From assembly GCF_901827185.1 (NCBI RefSeq), contig NZ_LR594671.1:1178001-1242000 (forward strand): a DNA stretch of 64,000 nt, read 5' to 3'. A model generated the notes under the pieces. The model was not told the origin of the DNA. It did no database searches and saw only the letters and a list, made by a program, of their open reading frames with translations. Positions 9,844 to 17,690 of this stretch are shown here, piece after piece. The position numbers and the translations under genes were made by a program. This stretch comes from Variovorax sp. PBL-E5 (GTDB lineage Bacteria; Pseudomonadota; Gammaproteobacteria; Burkholderiales; Burkholderiaceae_C). Position 1 is the first letter of the stretch; each line of letters opens with the position of its first letter.

Positions 9844-10272
9844 TCAGGCGCGCTTGAGGCTGTCGCGGATCTCGCGCAGCAGCACGACGTCTTCAGGCGG
9901 CGCGGCCGGCGCGGGTGCTTCTTCGTTCTTCTTGCGCAGCTTGTTGATCTGCTTGACCATGATGAAGATGATGAAGGCCAGGATCACGAAGTTGACCGCG
10001 ACCGTGATGAAGTTGCCGTAGGCCAGCACGCCCACGCCGGCCTTCTTGAGATCGGCCAGCGTGTTGGGAACGCCGGCCGGGATCGTCCCCAGCACGATGT
10101 ACAGGCTGGAGAAGTCGAGCTTGCCGAAGACCAGCCCGACGATCGGCATGATGATGTCGGTGACCAGCGAGTCGACGATCTTGCCGAACGCCGCACCGAT
10201 GATCACGCCGACCGCGAGGTCGACCACATTGCCTTTGACGGCAAATTCACGGAACTCTTTCATGACGCTCAT
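9844..10272 (-). CDS. mscL: Large-conductance mechanosensitive channel MscL
   Basis: A 142-residue membrane channel that opens under hypo-osmotic stress. The first helix carries [29 protein letters not shown], the MscL pore signature, and the second [20 protein letters not shown], followed by a cytoplasmic bundle ending [13 protein letters not shown] chose the ATG at 10272 because GAGG lies 8 nt upstream. A GTG at 10281 and an ATG at 10263 are in frame but less well placed. Confidence 0.96.
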   Translation of the reverse strand: MSVMKEFREFAVKGNVVDLAVGVIIGAAFGKIVDSLVTDIIMPIVGLVFGKLDFSSLYIVLGTIPAGVPNTLADLKKAGVGVLAYGNFITVAVNFVILAFIIFIMVKQINKLRKKNEEAPAPAAPPEDVVLLREIRDSLKRA

Positions 10273-10309
10273 GCCGGCCACCTCGTTCTTGGTTGTGTTG
10301 ACGGCGGCC

Positions 10310-10315
10310 AGTATA
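10310..10315 (-). promoter_or_regulatory. -10-like TATACT upstream of mscL
   Basis: On the minus strand TATACT lies about 37 nt before the mscL start, in the divergent gap with petA. A -35 at normal spacing is not convincing. Confidence 0.4.
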
Positions 10316-10387
10316 GGGGCGGGATCCGCACAACGGTGACATCCGTGCGCGGCGTCTCGCGCGGCCCGTGCGCGCCTGCGTGCCGCG

Positions 10388-10417
10388 TTGAATTCACTGC
10401 TTACGCTCCGCTACAAT
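10388..10417 (+). promoter_or_regulatory. Promoter of petABC (TTGAAT-18 bp-TACAAT)
   Basis: TTGAAT at 10388-10393 and TACAAT at 10412-10417, spaced 18 bp and followed by C, form the best sigma70-like promoter in the window. Transcription would start near 10424, about 37 nt before petA. Confidence 0.6.
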
Positions 10418-10460
10418 CGCCGGTTGACCCAAGCCCCTAGCGAGAAGATTGAGGACCCCC

Positions 10461-11075
10461 ATGAGTGACAGCACTGCCGGCCGCCCCCGGATCGACACCA
10501 GCAAGCGGACATGGTTGATCGCATCGGGATGTGCAGGCGTAGTGGGTGGCGTGGCCACCGCCGTTCCGTTCGTGAGCAGTTTCGAACCCTCCGAGAAAGC
10601 CAAGGCAGCCGGTGCGCCGGTCGAGGCCGACATCAGCGGCCTGCAGGTCGGCCAGAAGATGACGGTCGAATGGCGTGGCAAGCCGGTCTGGATCCTCAAA
10701 CGATCGCCAGAGCAGATCGCCGAGCTGCCCAAGCTCGATCCGCAACTCGCCGACCCGGAGTCCAAGCGCCATCCGGACGAATTCACACCCAAGTACGCGC
10801 AGAACGAAACCCGCTCGATCAAGCCCGAAGTGCTGGTCGTGGTCGGCATCTGCACCCACCTCGGCTGCTCGCCGGGCGATCGCTTCCAGGCCGGCCCGCA
10901 GCCCTCGCTGCCCGATGACTGGGAAGGCGGCTTCCTGTGCCCTTGCCACGGATCGACCTTCGACCTGGCCGGCCGCGTGTTCAAGAACAAGCCCGCACCC
11001 GACAACCTGCCCGTGCCGCCGCACATGTATCTCTCCGATACGCGCCTGCTCATCGGCGAAGACAAGAAGGCTTGA
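10461..11075 (+). CDS. petA: Ubiquinol-cytochrome c reductase iron-sulfur (Rieske) subunit
   Basis: A 204-residue Rieske protein of the cytochrome bc1 complex, which takes the first electron from ubiquinol. The N-terminus (RPRIDTSKRTWLIASG, residues about 8-23) resembles the modified twin-arginine membrane anchor of Rieske proteins. The 2Fe-2S ligands are CTHLGC (about 131-136) and CPCHGS (about 160-165). A disulfide cysteine occurs in each loop. ATG at 10461 is chosen over an upstream TTG. It opens the petA-petB-petC operon. Confidence 0.96.
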   Translation: MSDSTAGRPRIDTSKRTWLIASGCAGVVGGVATAVPFVSSFEPSEKAKAAGAPVEADISGLQVGQKMTVEWRGKPVWILKRSPEQIAELPKLDPQLADPESKRHPDEFTPKYAQNETRSIKPEVLVVVGICTHLGCSPGDRFQAGPQPSLPDDWEGGFLCPCHGSTFDLAGRVFKNKPAPDNLPVPPHMYLSDTRLLIGEDKKA

Positions 11076-11086
11076 GAGCGACGACC

Positions 11087-12523
11087 ATGGCTGAATTCCA
11101 CGAAATCTCCCCCAACGCCCCGGCCGGCGAGAAGCTGCTGAACTGGGTCGACAACCGTTTCCCGCTCTCCAAGCTCTGGAACGACCAGTGGGGCAAGTAC
11201 TACGCGCCCAAGAACTTCAACTTCTGGTACATCTTCGGCTCGCTCGCGATGCTGGTGCTGGTGATCCAGATCGTGACCGGCATCTTCCTCGTGATGCACT
11301 ACAAGCCCGATGCGACGCAAGCCTTCGCCTCGGTCGAGTACATCATGCGCGACGTGCCCTGGGGCTGGCTGATCCGCTACATCCACTCGACGGGTGCCTC
11401 GGCATTCTTCATCGTGGTGTACCTGCACATGTTCCGCGGCCTGATGTACGGCAGCTACCGCAAGCCGCGCGAGCTGATCTGGGTCTTTGGTTGCGCGATC
11501 TTCCTGTGCCTCATGGCCGAAGCCTTCATGGGCTATCTGCTGCCCTGGGGCCAGATGAGCTACTGGGGTGCGCAGGTGATCGTGAACCTGTTCTCCGCGA
11601 TCCCCTTCGTCGGTCCGGACCTCTCGCTGTTGATCCGCGGCGACTACGTGGTGAGCGACGCCACGCTCAACCGCTTCTTCAGCTTCCACGTGATCGCAGT
11701 GCCGCTGGTGTTGCTGGGCCTGGTGGTCGCCCACCTGATCGCGCTGCACGAAGTGGGTTCCAACAACCCCGACGGCATCGAGATCAAGGCCAAGCGCGGC
11801 GCCGACGGCCATCCGCTCGACGGCATCCCCTCGCATCCCTACTACACGGTGCACGACATCTTCGGCGTGGTGGTGTTCCTCACCATCTTCTCGGCGGTGA
11901 TCTTCTTCGCGCCCGAGGCTGGCGGCTACTTCCTCGAGTACAACAACTTCATCCCGGCCGATTCGCTCAAGACGCCTCAGCACATCGCACCGGTCTGGTA
12001 CTTCACGCCGTTCTACTCGATGCTGCGCGCGACCACCGACGACATGGTCAACGTGTTCTCGCTGATCGTCGCGCTCGGTGCCATCGGCGCCTTCATCAAG
12101 GGCAAGTTCGGCATGGTGACCAAGGTCGCGATCGTGGTCGTCGCGGTCATCGTGATCTATCTGCTCAAGTCGCTGGATGCCAAGTTCTGGGGCGTGCTGG
12201 TGATGGGCGGCTCGGTGATCATCCTGTTCTTCCTGCCCTGGCTCGACCACAGCCCGGTCAAGTCGATCCGCTTCCGTCCGGGCTGGCACAAGACGGTGTA
12301 CGGCGCCTTCGTCTTCTTCTTCCTGATCCTCGGCTACCTCGGCATCCAGCCGCCCGGCGTCTGGGGCAGCATGGTGATCGGCTCGTTCTCGCTCGATCTC
12401 GCGCAGACCGTCTCGCAGATCGGAACGCTGGTCTATTTCGGCTTCTTCCTGCTCATGCCATGGTGGAGCCAGCTTGGTGAATTCAAACCCGTGCCCGATC
12501 GCGTGCGTTTCGCAGCGCACTGA
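11087..12523 (+). CDS. petB: Ubiquinol-cytochrome c reductase cytochrome b subunit
   Basis: A 478-residue integral membrane protein carrying hemes bL and bH and the Qo/Qi quinone sites of complex III. The N-terminal transmembrane bundle includes YIHSTGASAFFIVVYLHMFRG, and the second heme-histidine pair lies in FSFHVIAVP and VAHLIALHEVGSNNP. The Qo-site motif that is PEWY in most cytochromes b reads PVWY here (about residues 302-305). The C-terminal region is longer than in mitochondrial forms, with extra hydrophobic segments. The start at 11087 lies 11 bp after petA; petC follows by 15 bp. Confidence 0.97.
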   Translation: MAEFHEISPNAPAGEKLLNWVDNRFPLSKLWNDQWGKYYAPKNFNFWYIFGSLAMLVLVIQIVTGIFLVMHYKPDATQAFASVEYIMRDVPWGWLIRYIHSTGASAFFIVVYLHMFRGLMYGSYRKPRELIWVFGCAIFLCLMAEAFMGYLLPWGQMSYWGAQVIVNLFSAIPFVGPDLSLLIRGDYVVSDATLNRFFSFHVIAVPLVLLGLVVAHLIALHEVGSNNPDGIEIKAKRGADGHPLDGIPSHPYYTVHDIFGVVVFLTIFSAVIFFAPEAGGYFLEYNNFIPADSLKTPQHIAPVWYFTPFYSMLRATTDDMVNVFSLIVALGAIGAFIKGKFGMVTKVAIVVVAVIVIYLLKSLDAKFWGVLVMGGSVIILFFLPWLDHSPVKSIRFRPGWHKTVYGAFVFFFLILGYLGIQPPGVWGSMVIGSFSLDLAQTVSQIGTLVYFGFFLLMPWWSQLGEFKPVPDRVRFAAH

Positions 12524-12538
12524 CGGGAGAGTCTAAGA

Positions 12539-13294
12539 ATGAAGAAACTGATCCTCACGTTGATCGCGGCGCTCGGCCTCCTGGTCGGCGCCCATGCCGA
12601 AGAGACGGGCATTCCCTGGGACAAGGCACCGAACAAGACGAACGACCTCGCGGCGCTGCAGAACGGCGCCAAGCTCTTCGTCAACTACTGCCTCAACTGC
12701 CACTCGGCGGCGTTCATGCGCTACAACCGGCTGCAGGACATCGGCATCTCGGAGCAGCAGATCAAGGACAACCTTCTGTTCACGACCGACAAGGTCGGCG
12801 AAACCATGAAGGCCAACATCGATGCGCGCCAGGCCAAGGAGTGGTTCGGCACTGTTCCGCCCGACCTCACACTGGTCGCACGCTCGCGTGCCGGTCATGG
12901 CGGCACCGGTGCCGATTACCTCTATACCTACCTGCGCACCTTCTACCGCGACGACACCAAGGCCACCGGCTGGAACAACCTCGCGTTCCCGAACGTCGCG
13001 ATGCCCAACGTGCTCTGGGAACTGCAGGGCGATCGCCGCCCGGTCTACGACAAGGTCGAGGCGCACGGCCACGAGGTCGAGGTCTTCAAGGGCTGGGAGC
13101 AGGTCAGGCCCGGCACGATGACCACGTTGCAGTACGACGAAGCCGTGGGCGACCTCGTGAGCTACCTGCAATGGATGGCCGAGCCGGCGCAGAACACCCG
13201 TGTGCGCGTGGGTGTCTGGGTGCTGCTGTTCCTCGTCATGGCCGTGGTCTTCACATGGCGATTGAATGCGTCGTACTGGAAAGACGTCAAGTAG
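12539..13294 (+). CDS. petC: Cytochrome c1 subunit of the bc1 complex
   Basis: A 251-residue membrane-anchored c-type cytochrome. It has a Sec signal peptide (residues 1 to about 20, MKKLILTLIAALGLLVGAHA), the heme-binding CLNCH (about 51-55), a distal region with APNVAMPNVL-like loop at FPNVAMPNVLWE, and a C-terminal anchor (VWVLLFLVMAVVFTWRL). It passes electrons from the Rieske centre to soluble or membrane cytochromes c. It is the last petABC gene and is followed by a Rho-independent terminator. Confidence 0.96.
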   Translation: MKKLILTLIAALGLLVGAHAEETGIPWDKAPNKTNDLAALQNGAKLFVNYCLNCHSAAFMRYNRLQDIGISEQQIKDNLLFTTDKVGETMKANIDARQAKEWFGTVPPDLTLVARSRAGHGGTGADYLYTYLRTFYRDDTKATGWNNLAFPNVAMPNVLWELQGDRRPVYDKVEAHGHEVEVFKGWEQVRPGTMTTLQYDEAVGDLVSYLQWMAEPAQNTRVRVGVWVLLFLVMAVVFTWRLNASYWKDVK

Positions 13295-13336
13295 TTCGAG
13301 TGCCGCCGATCGGGCGCCTTGTGCGCCGGATCCCGC

Positions 13337-13375
13337 AGAGTGGGTTGCCAACGCGACCCACTCTTTTTGATTTTT
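13337..13375 (+). terminator. Rho-independent terminator after petC
   Basis: A perfect 9-bp stem (AGAGTGGGT at 13337-13345 with ACCCACTCT at 13356-13364, 10-nt loop) is followed by TTTTGATTTTT. It lies between petC and sspA, so sspA either has its own promoter or depends on read-through. Confidence 0.8.
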
Positions 13376-13389
13376 AGGAGCCTTTCGCC

Positions 13390-14001
13390 ATGATGGTCTT
13401 GTACTCAGGAACGACCTGCCCTTTTTCCCATCGTTGCCGTTTCGTGCTGTTCGAGAAAGGCATGGACTTCGAGATCCGCGATGTCGATCTCTACAACAAG
13501 CCCGAAGACATCAGCGTGATGAATCCGTACGGCCAGGTGCCAATCCTGGTCGAGCGCGACCTCATCCTGTACGAGTCGAACATCATCAACGAGTACATCG
13601 ACGAGCGCTTCCCGCATCCGCAGCTGATGCCCGGCGATCCGGTCGATCGTGCACGCGTGCGGCTGTTCCTGCTCAACTTCGAGAAGGAACTCTTCGTGCA
13701 TGTGTCCACGCTCGAGAACCGCAGCTCCAAGGGCAACGAGAAGGCGATCGAGAAGGCGCGCTCGCACATCCGTGACCGCCTCACCCAACTCGCCCCGGTG
13801 TTCCTCAAGAACAAGTACATGCTGGGCGACAACTTCTCGATGCTCGACGTTGCGATCGCGCCGCTGCTGTGGCGCCTCGACTACTACGGCATCGATCTCA
13901 GCAAGAATGCGGCGCCGCTGCTGAAGTACGCAGAGCGCATCTTCTCGCGCCCGGCGTATATCGAAGCGCTGACGCCTTCGGAAAAGGTGATGCGCAAGTA
14001 G
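13390..14001 (+). CDS. sspA: Stringent starvation protein A (glutathione S-transferase fold)
   Basis: A 203-residue thioredoxin/GST-fold protein that, in E. coli, binds RNA polymerase and affects stationary-phase and acid-stress genes. The N-terminal MMVLYSGTTCPFSHRCRFVLFEKGMDFE and the NPYGQVPILVERDL motif match SspA; the C-terminal half is the helical GST domain. TAGGAG lies about 10 nt before the ATG. It is followed by sspB, the usual partner, which supports the specific name over a generic glutathione S-transferase. Confidence 0.92.
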   Translation: MMVLYSGTTCPFSHRCRFVLFEKGMDFEIRDVDLYNKPEDISVMNPYGQVPILVERDLILYESNIINEYIDERFPHPQLMPGDPVDRARVRLFLLNFEKELFVHVSTLENRSSKGNEKAIEKARSHIRDRLTQLAPVFLKNKYMLGDNFSMLDVAIAPLLWRLDYYGIDLSKNAAPLLKYAERIFSRPAYIEALTPSEKVMRK

Positions 14002-14018
14002 GCATTGCGCAGCTGGCC

Positions 14019-14606
14019 ATGATCAACGCGCTCGAATCGTCTTCGACACGTCCGTACCTGATCCGGGCGTTGTACGAGTGGTGCACCGACAACGGCTTCA
14101 CGCCCTATGTCGCGGTGCAGGTCGACGACACCGTGCAGGTGCCGCGCGAGTATGTGAAGAACGGCGAGATCGTGCTGAACATCAGCTTCGACGCGACCAG
14201 TTCGCTCAAGCTCGGCAACGACTTCATCGAGTTCAAGGCGCGCTTCGCGGGCACGGCGCGCGAGATCAGCGTGCCCGTCGGGCGCGTGCTGGCGATCTAT
14301 GCGCGGGAGAACGGACAGGGCATGGCCTTTCCGGCGCCAGTGCCGGCCGCCGAAGGCGGCGGCGCCGCGCCCGCGACGCCGACGGCAACGCTCACGCCAT
14401 CCGCTGCCTTGCGCCTGCCGTTGCGAGACGCATCGCGCGGCACCGAGGGCGATGCCGGCAAGGTGGTCCATCTGGTCAGCGGCGCCGGTGCCGACGAAGC
14501 CGGCGCGATCGGCGAGACGAGCGTGAGCCCGCCCGAGGATCCGAGCGATCCGCCGCGTCCGCCCGCAAGCGGTGGTGCGCGGCCCTCGCTCAAGCGCATC
14601 AAGTGA
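14019..14606 (+). CDS. sspB: ClpXP protease specificity-enhancing factor SspB
   Basis: A 195-residue adaptor that delivers ssrA-tagged proteins to ClpXP. The folded substrate-binding domain covers about residues 1-108 (STRPYLIRALYEWCTDNGFTP at the start; EIVLNISFDATSSLKLGND; VPVGRVLAIYARENGQGM). A long Ala/Pro-rich flexible linker follows, and the extreme C-terminus ARPSLKRIK resembles the E. coli ClpX-docking tail. The gene starts 17 bp after sspA and ends 52 bp before tRNA-Thr. Confidence 0.93.
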   Translation: MINALESSSTRPYLIRALYEWCTDNGFTPYVAVQVDDTVQVPREYVKNGEIVLNISFDATSSLKLGNDFIEFKARFAGTAREISVPVGRVLAIYARENGQGMAFPAPVPAAEGGGAAPATPTATLTPSAALRLPLRDASRGTEGDAGKVVHLVSGAGADEAGAIGETSVSPPEDPSDPPRPPASGGARPSLKRIK

Positions 14607-14642
14607 GGCGTGCTTCGCTCGCGCGTGCGACGCACCGCCGTC

Positions 14643-14648
14643 TAAAAT
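14643..14648 (+). promoter_or_regulatory. -10-like TAAAAT of tRNA-Thr
   Basis: TAAAATC lies 10 nt before the first base of the tRNA, as expected for a -10 box plus short leader. A -35 at 17 bp is not obvious. Confidence 0.5.
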
Positions 14649-14658
14649 CCAAAGCCCC

Positions 14659-14734
14659 GCCGCTTTAGCTCAGTTGGTAGAGCACCCGCCTTGTAAGCGG
14701 AAGGTCGTCCGTTCGATTCGGACAAGCGGCACCA
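14659..14734 (+). tRNA. tRNA-Thr (anticodon TGT)
   Basis: A complete 76-nt cloverleaf with a 7-bp acceptor stem (GCCGCTT with AAGCGGC), D-arm with AGCTCAGTTGGTAGAGC, anticodon loop CTTGTAA (anticodon TGT, reading ACA), T-arm GTTCGATTC and encoded CCA. It follows sspB with its own -10-like box. Confidence 0.95.
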
Positions 14735-14776
14735 GGTCTTGATTCGGCAATGTCGTCGGGATGCGATGCCCGCCGG

Positions 14777-15748
14777 CTATTCGGCCTTCAGGTCGGAAGC
14801 CTGGAAGGCCTTCTTCCACGACGCGGCGTCCTGCTCGATCAACGTGCCGAATTCCTGCGGACTGAGCTTCGTCGGCACGGCGCCGTCGCGCGCCAGCGTC
14901 GCGTTGATCGAAGGATCGGAGATCGCGGCATTCACGACGGCGTTGAGCCTGGCGACCACGTCGCGCGGCGTTCCCGCGGGGGCCACGAGTCCGTACCAGA
15001 TGCTGAGTCCCAGATCCGGCAAGCCCTCTTCGTACACCGTCGGCACGTTGGGCGCTACGGCGGCGCGCTCACGGCTGGTCACCGCCAACCCGCGGAAATC
15101 GCCGGACGCGTTCCTGGCGACCGAAGTCGGTATGCCGTCGAAATACACCTGGATCTCTCCGCGCATCAATGCCAGCAGCGCTGGCCCGGCGCCGTTGTAG
15201 GGAACGGCCACCAGAGCGCCATCCGCATGCCTGGACAGCAGTGCGCCCAGCAAATGGTTGGAGCTGCCATTGCCCAGGGTTCCGTAGTTCATGCTGCCCG
15301 GGTGCTGGCGTGCATAGCCGACCAGCTCGGCAAGCGATTTGACCGGAAGGCTCTTGTTGACGTCGAGCATGAACGGCAGCGTCAGGATGCTGGCGACCGG
15401 GACGAACTGCTTGTTCGTGTAGCCGAGCTGCTTTTGAACCAGCGGCTGGATGCTCAGGGTGGTCGATGTCGCGAGCAGCAGGGTGTAGCCGTCCGCGGGC
15501 GCCTTGGCGACCGCGATGGCGCCGATCGCGGTGCCCGCGCCGGGGCGGTTGTCGACGATCACCGGCTGCTGGAGCGCCTCACGCATCTTTTCGGCGATCA
15601 GCCGCACCGCGACGTCCGCGGAGCCGCCCGGTGGATAGGGAACGACGATGCGGATCGGATGCTCGGCCTTCCATTCCGCGGCGCCTGCCTGGGGCAGCGC
15701 GAGGCAGCAGCTCCATCCGATGGCGATGATGGCAGCGATTTTCTTCAT
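14777..15748 (-). CDS. Bug-family (TTT-type) periplasmic substrate receptor
   Basis: A 323-residue tripartite tricarboxylate receptor-like (Bug) protein. A signal peptide (MKKIAAIIAIGWSCCLALPQ, cleavage near GAAEW) precedes PIRIVVPYPPGGSADVAVRL, the family's ligand-loop motif, then VDNRPGAGTAIGAIAVAKAPADG and the second-lobe GTLGNGSSNHL. Such receptors bind carboxylates and other small acids; the ligand is unknown. I chose the ATG at 15748, which overlaps the oxygenase stop as TGATG, with AAGGTG upstream. There are no TctA/TctB-type permease genes nearby, as is common for the many orphan Bug receptors in Comamonadaceae and Burkholderiales. Confidence 0.92.
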   Translation of the reverse strand: MKKIAAIIAIGWSCCLALPQAGAAEWKAEHPIRIVVPYPPGGSADVAVRLIAEKMREALQQPVIVDNRPGAGTAIGAIAVAKAPADGYTLLLATSTTLSIQPLVQKQLGYTNKQFVPVASILTLPFMLDVNKSLPVKSLAELVGYARQHPGSMNYGTLGNGSSNHLLGALLSRHADGALVAVPYNGAGPALLALMRGEIQVYFDGIPTSVARNASGDFRGLAVTSRERAAVAPNVPTVYEEGLPDLGLSIWYGLVAPAGTPRDVVARLNAVVNAAISDPSINATLARDGAVPTKLSPQEFGTLIEQDAASWKKAFQASDLKAE

Positions 15749-16743
15749 CACAGCACCTTGCCCGTTTCGAGCGAGAAGGTGACCGTGTACCGCTGCGACA
15801 GAAGCTGGCCGGACTGCATCGGCGGGTATTTGGCGCCGTTGCCGACACAGCTTGGAATGCATTCGATCATCGCGTCGTAGTTCGGTATGCAGAAGTACGG
15901 GATCGAGATGCGCGCGGCCCTGGATGCGAGCGCCGGCGGCGGATTGATCACGCGATGCATCGTCGAGATGAATCTGTCGTTGGTCCAACGCATCAGGATG
16001 TCGCCGATGTTGACGATGAAGGCGTTCGGCACCCGGGGAACGCCGACCCAGTTGCCGTTGGGCAGTTGAACCTCCAGGCCACCTGGCGCGTCGTCGACCT
16101 TCAGGATGGTGATGGCCGTGATGTCGGTGTGGGCGCCGGCACGCTCTTCGCCGTCTGTCGGCGCCGTCTTGAGGGCAGGATAGTGATTGGCGCGAAGGAT
16201 GCTTGCGTGCCGGTTGACGCGCTCGCGGAAATAGGCAGGCGGAACGTCCAGCGCAAGGGAAAAGATATCGAGGATCTCGTTGGACAGGCGCTCCATCTCC
16301 CGGTAGTAGTCGCTGAACGCCGGCTTGAGTTCAGCAGGCCGCTCCGGCCACAGGTTGGGGCCGAAATTCGAGCAGGGATCGTCGGTCACGTCCAGCGGGC
16401 CGATCGCAAAGCTTTCGAGCAGCGAGGGCTTGAGCTGGGGATCCCGGTCCTTGCCGACCGTCTTGGCGCCTTGCGGGGTGAATCCCTTCGGATTGGTTCC
16501 CTCGGGCTTCTTGACGCGGAGTTTTTCCGCCTCGTCGAGCGCGAAAAACGACTGCGAAGCGCGGTAGAGGCGATCGACCACGCCGTCGCTCACGCCGTGC
16601 CCCGTGATGACGAGAAAGCCCACTTGCTCGCACGCCGCGCACACCTGGTCCGCGACCTCGTGCCGATGCGACGGCGAGCCGGAGGCGAAGGGAGAAATGT
16701 CGATCACCGGGACGTGATCCAGTACGGTCTGGAGAGAGGTCAT
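15748..16743 (-). CDS. 2-oxoglutarate/Fe(II)-dependent oxygenase, isopenicillin N synthase family
   Basis: A 331-residue cytoplasmic oxygenase. The N-terminal VPVIDISPFASG (DIOX_N domain, about residues 10-130) is followed by the 2OG-Fe(II) domain with the iron triad HTD (about 204-206) and HRVINP (about 262), and the oxoglutarate-binding RISIPYF (about 278). The protein should hydroxylate or desaturate an unknown small molecule. It is the first gene of a two-gene operon with the Bug receptor and faces a TetR regulator across a palindrome, so the module probably takes up and modifies one compound. The substrate cannot be read from the sequence. Confidence 0.9.
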   Translation of the reverse strand: MTSLQTVLDHVPVIDISPFASGSPSHRHEVADQVCAACEQVGFLVITGHGVSDGVVDRLYRASQSFFALDEAEKLRVKKPEGTNPKGFTPQGAKTVGKDRDPQLKPSLLESFAIGPLDVTDDPCSNFGPNLWPERPAELKPAFSDYYREMERLSNEILDIFSLALDVPPAYFRERVNRHASILRANHYPALKTAPTDGEERAGAHTDITAITILKVDDAPGGLEVQLPNGNWVGVPRVPNAFIVNIGDILMRWTNDRFISTMHRVINPPPALASRAARISIPYFCIPNYDAMIECIPSCVGNGAKYPPMQSGQLLSQRYTVTFSLETGKVL

Positions 16744-16760
16744 GGGCTGTGCGTCGATTT

Positions 16761-16780
16761 AATGTAGGGATCGCTACAAT
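16761..16780. promoter_or_regulatory. Palindromic operator candidate between the oxygenase and TetR genes
   Basis: AATGTAGGGATCGCTACAAT is an inverted repeat in which 16 of 20 positions match the reverse complement, with arms TGTAG/CTACA around a central GATC. It is 18 bp before the oxygenase start and overlaps the predicted -10 and start site of that promoter. Its length and symmetry suit a TetR dimer. Confidence 0.6.
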
Positions 16781-16804
16781 AATTAATTGTGGCGGCGAGC
16801 GCAA
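16776..16804 (-). promoter_or_regulatory. Predicted promoter of the oxygenase-receptor operon
   Basis: Read on the minus strand, TTGCGC (16804-16799) and TATTGT (16781-16776) are spaced 17 bp. The -10 overlaps the palindromic operator, which would allow steric repression by the divergent TetR protein. Confidence 0.4.
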
Positions 16805-16955
16805 GCCCGGGCAAGCCGTTTTTTTGGCGGCGGCCGCCGAGGACACTGTGGTGGATAGGAGCTGCGACGCGTCTTCGGTAGAGTCGGACGGCCTTCGCTT
16901 CAGACCCGGCAGCGCCGGCCTCGCACGCCTGCTTCGCGCCGTTCCAGACCTTTCA

Positions 16956-17666
16956 ATGCCCAAACCGACTGCCAAGACAAACCCTGTCGTCCTCGAGCCA
17001 AAGCGGGGCCGTGGCCGCCCCAAGCTTCCCTCGGATGCTTCCGAGACGCGCGACGCGATTCTCGACGCCGCCCTGCGCGTGTTTTCCCGCGATGGCTATG
17101 ACGGTGGAAGCGTGGGCAAGATCTCCAAGGCGGCGAAATCCGTCGACCGGATGATCTACTACTACTTCGGCAGCAAGGAGGGCCTCTACAACGCGGTGCT
17201 GCAGGAGATGTACCGAAGAATGGGCGCGGCGGAAGAGGCGCTCGACATTGATCTTTCCGATCCCGTATCGGCGATGCGAGCCATCATCGCCTTCGTCTAC
17301 GCGTACTACCGGGCGAACCCGGACTTCATCGTTCTCCTCAATACGGAGAACATGCACAAGGGCCGCCACCTGACGCAGGCGCTCGGCGAATCGGCGGCGG
17401 CCAAGGTGCCTGCCTCGCCGACCATGAAAAGGATCCGCGCGATCCTGCTCGCCGGCCAGCGCAACGGCTGCTTCCGCAAGGACATCAGGCCGCGACAGGT
17501 CTACCTGATGATCCTCGCGACGGGCTACTTCTACGTCTCCAATCGCTTCACGCTCTCGCGCTTCCTCGGCGAGGCGCTCGACGACGAGGCGTCACACGCC
17601 GACTGGCAGGCATTCATGACCGATGCCGTGCTGCGAACGATCGGTCATGCGCCGCCGCCCGCATGA
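16956..17666 (+). CDS. TetR/AcrR-family transcriptional regulator
   Basis: A 236-residue regulator. An N-terminal basic tail (KPKRGRGRPKLP-like, residues about 15-26) leads into the TetR helix-turn-helix: ETRDAILDAALRVFSRDGYDGGSVGKIS, then DRMIYYYFGSKEGLYNAVL (about 30-85). The C-terminal ligand-binding domain is helical and of RutR/AefR type. It is transcribed divergently from the oxygenase/Bug operon and probably represses it until a ligand binds. I chose the ATG at 16956; the frame is open further upstream to 16749 but would run through the operator and encode no recognisable domain. Confidence 0.9.
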   Translation: MPKPTAKTNPVVLEPKRGRGRPKLPSDASETRDAILDAALRVFSRDGYDGGSVGKISKAAKSVDRMIYYYFGSKEGLYNAVLQEMYRRMGAAEEALDIDLSDPVSAMRAIIAFVYAYYRANPDFIVLLNTENMHKGRHLTQALGESAAAKVPASPTMKRIRAILLAGQRNGCFRKDIRPRQVYLMILATGYFYVSNRFTLSRFLGEALDDEASHADWQAFMTDAVLRTIGHAPPPA

Positions 17667-17690
17667 TGGCGGCGCGCCCGATCCTGCGCC

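Noticed and set aside
14659..17666. Genomic island at tRNA-Thr containing the oxygenase module
   Set aside because: There is no integrase and I find no second copy of the tRNA 3' end near 17666. The module looks accessory, but not as an integrative element with att sites.
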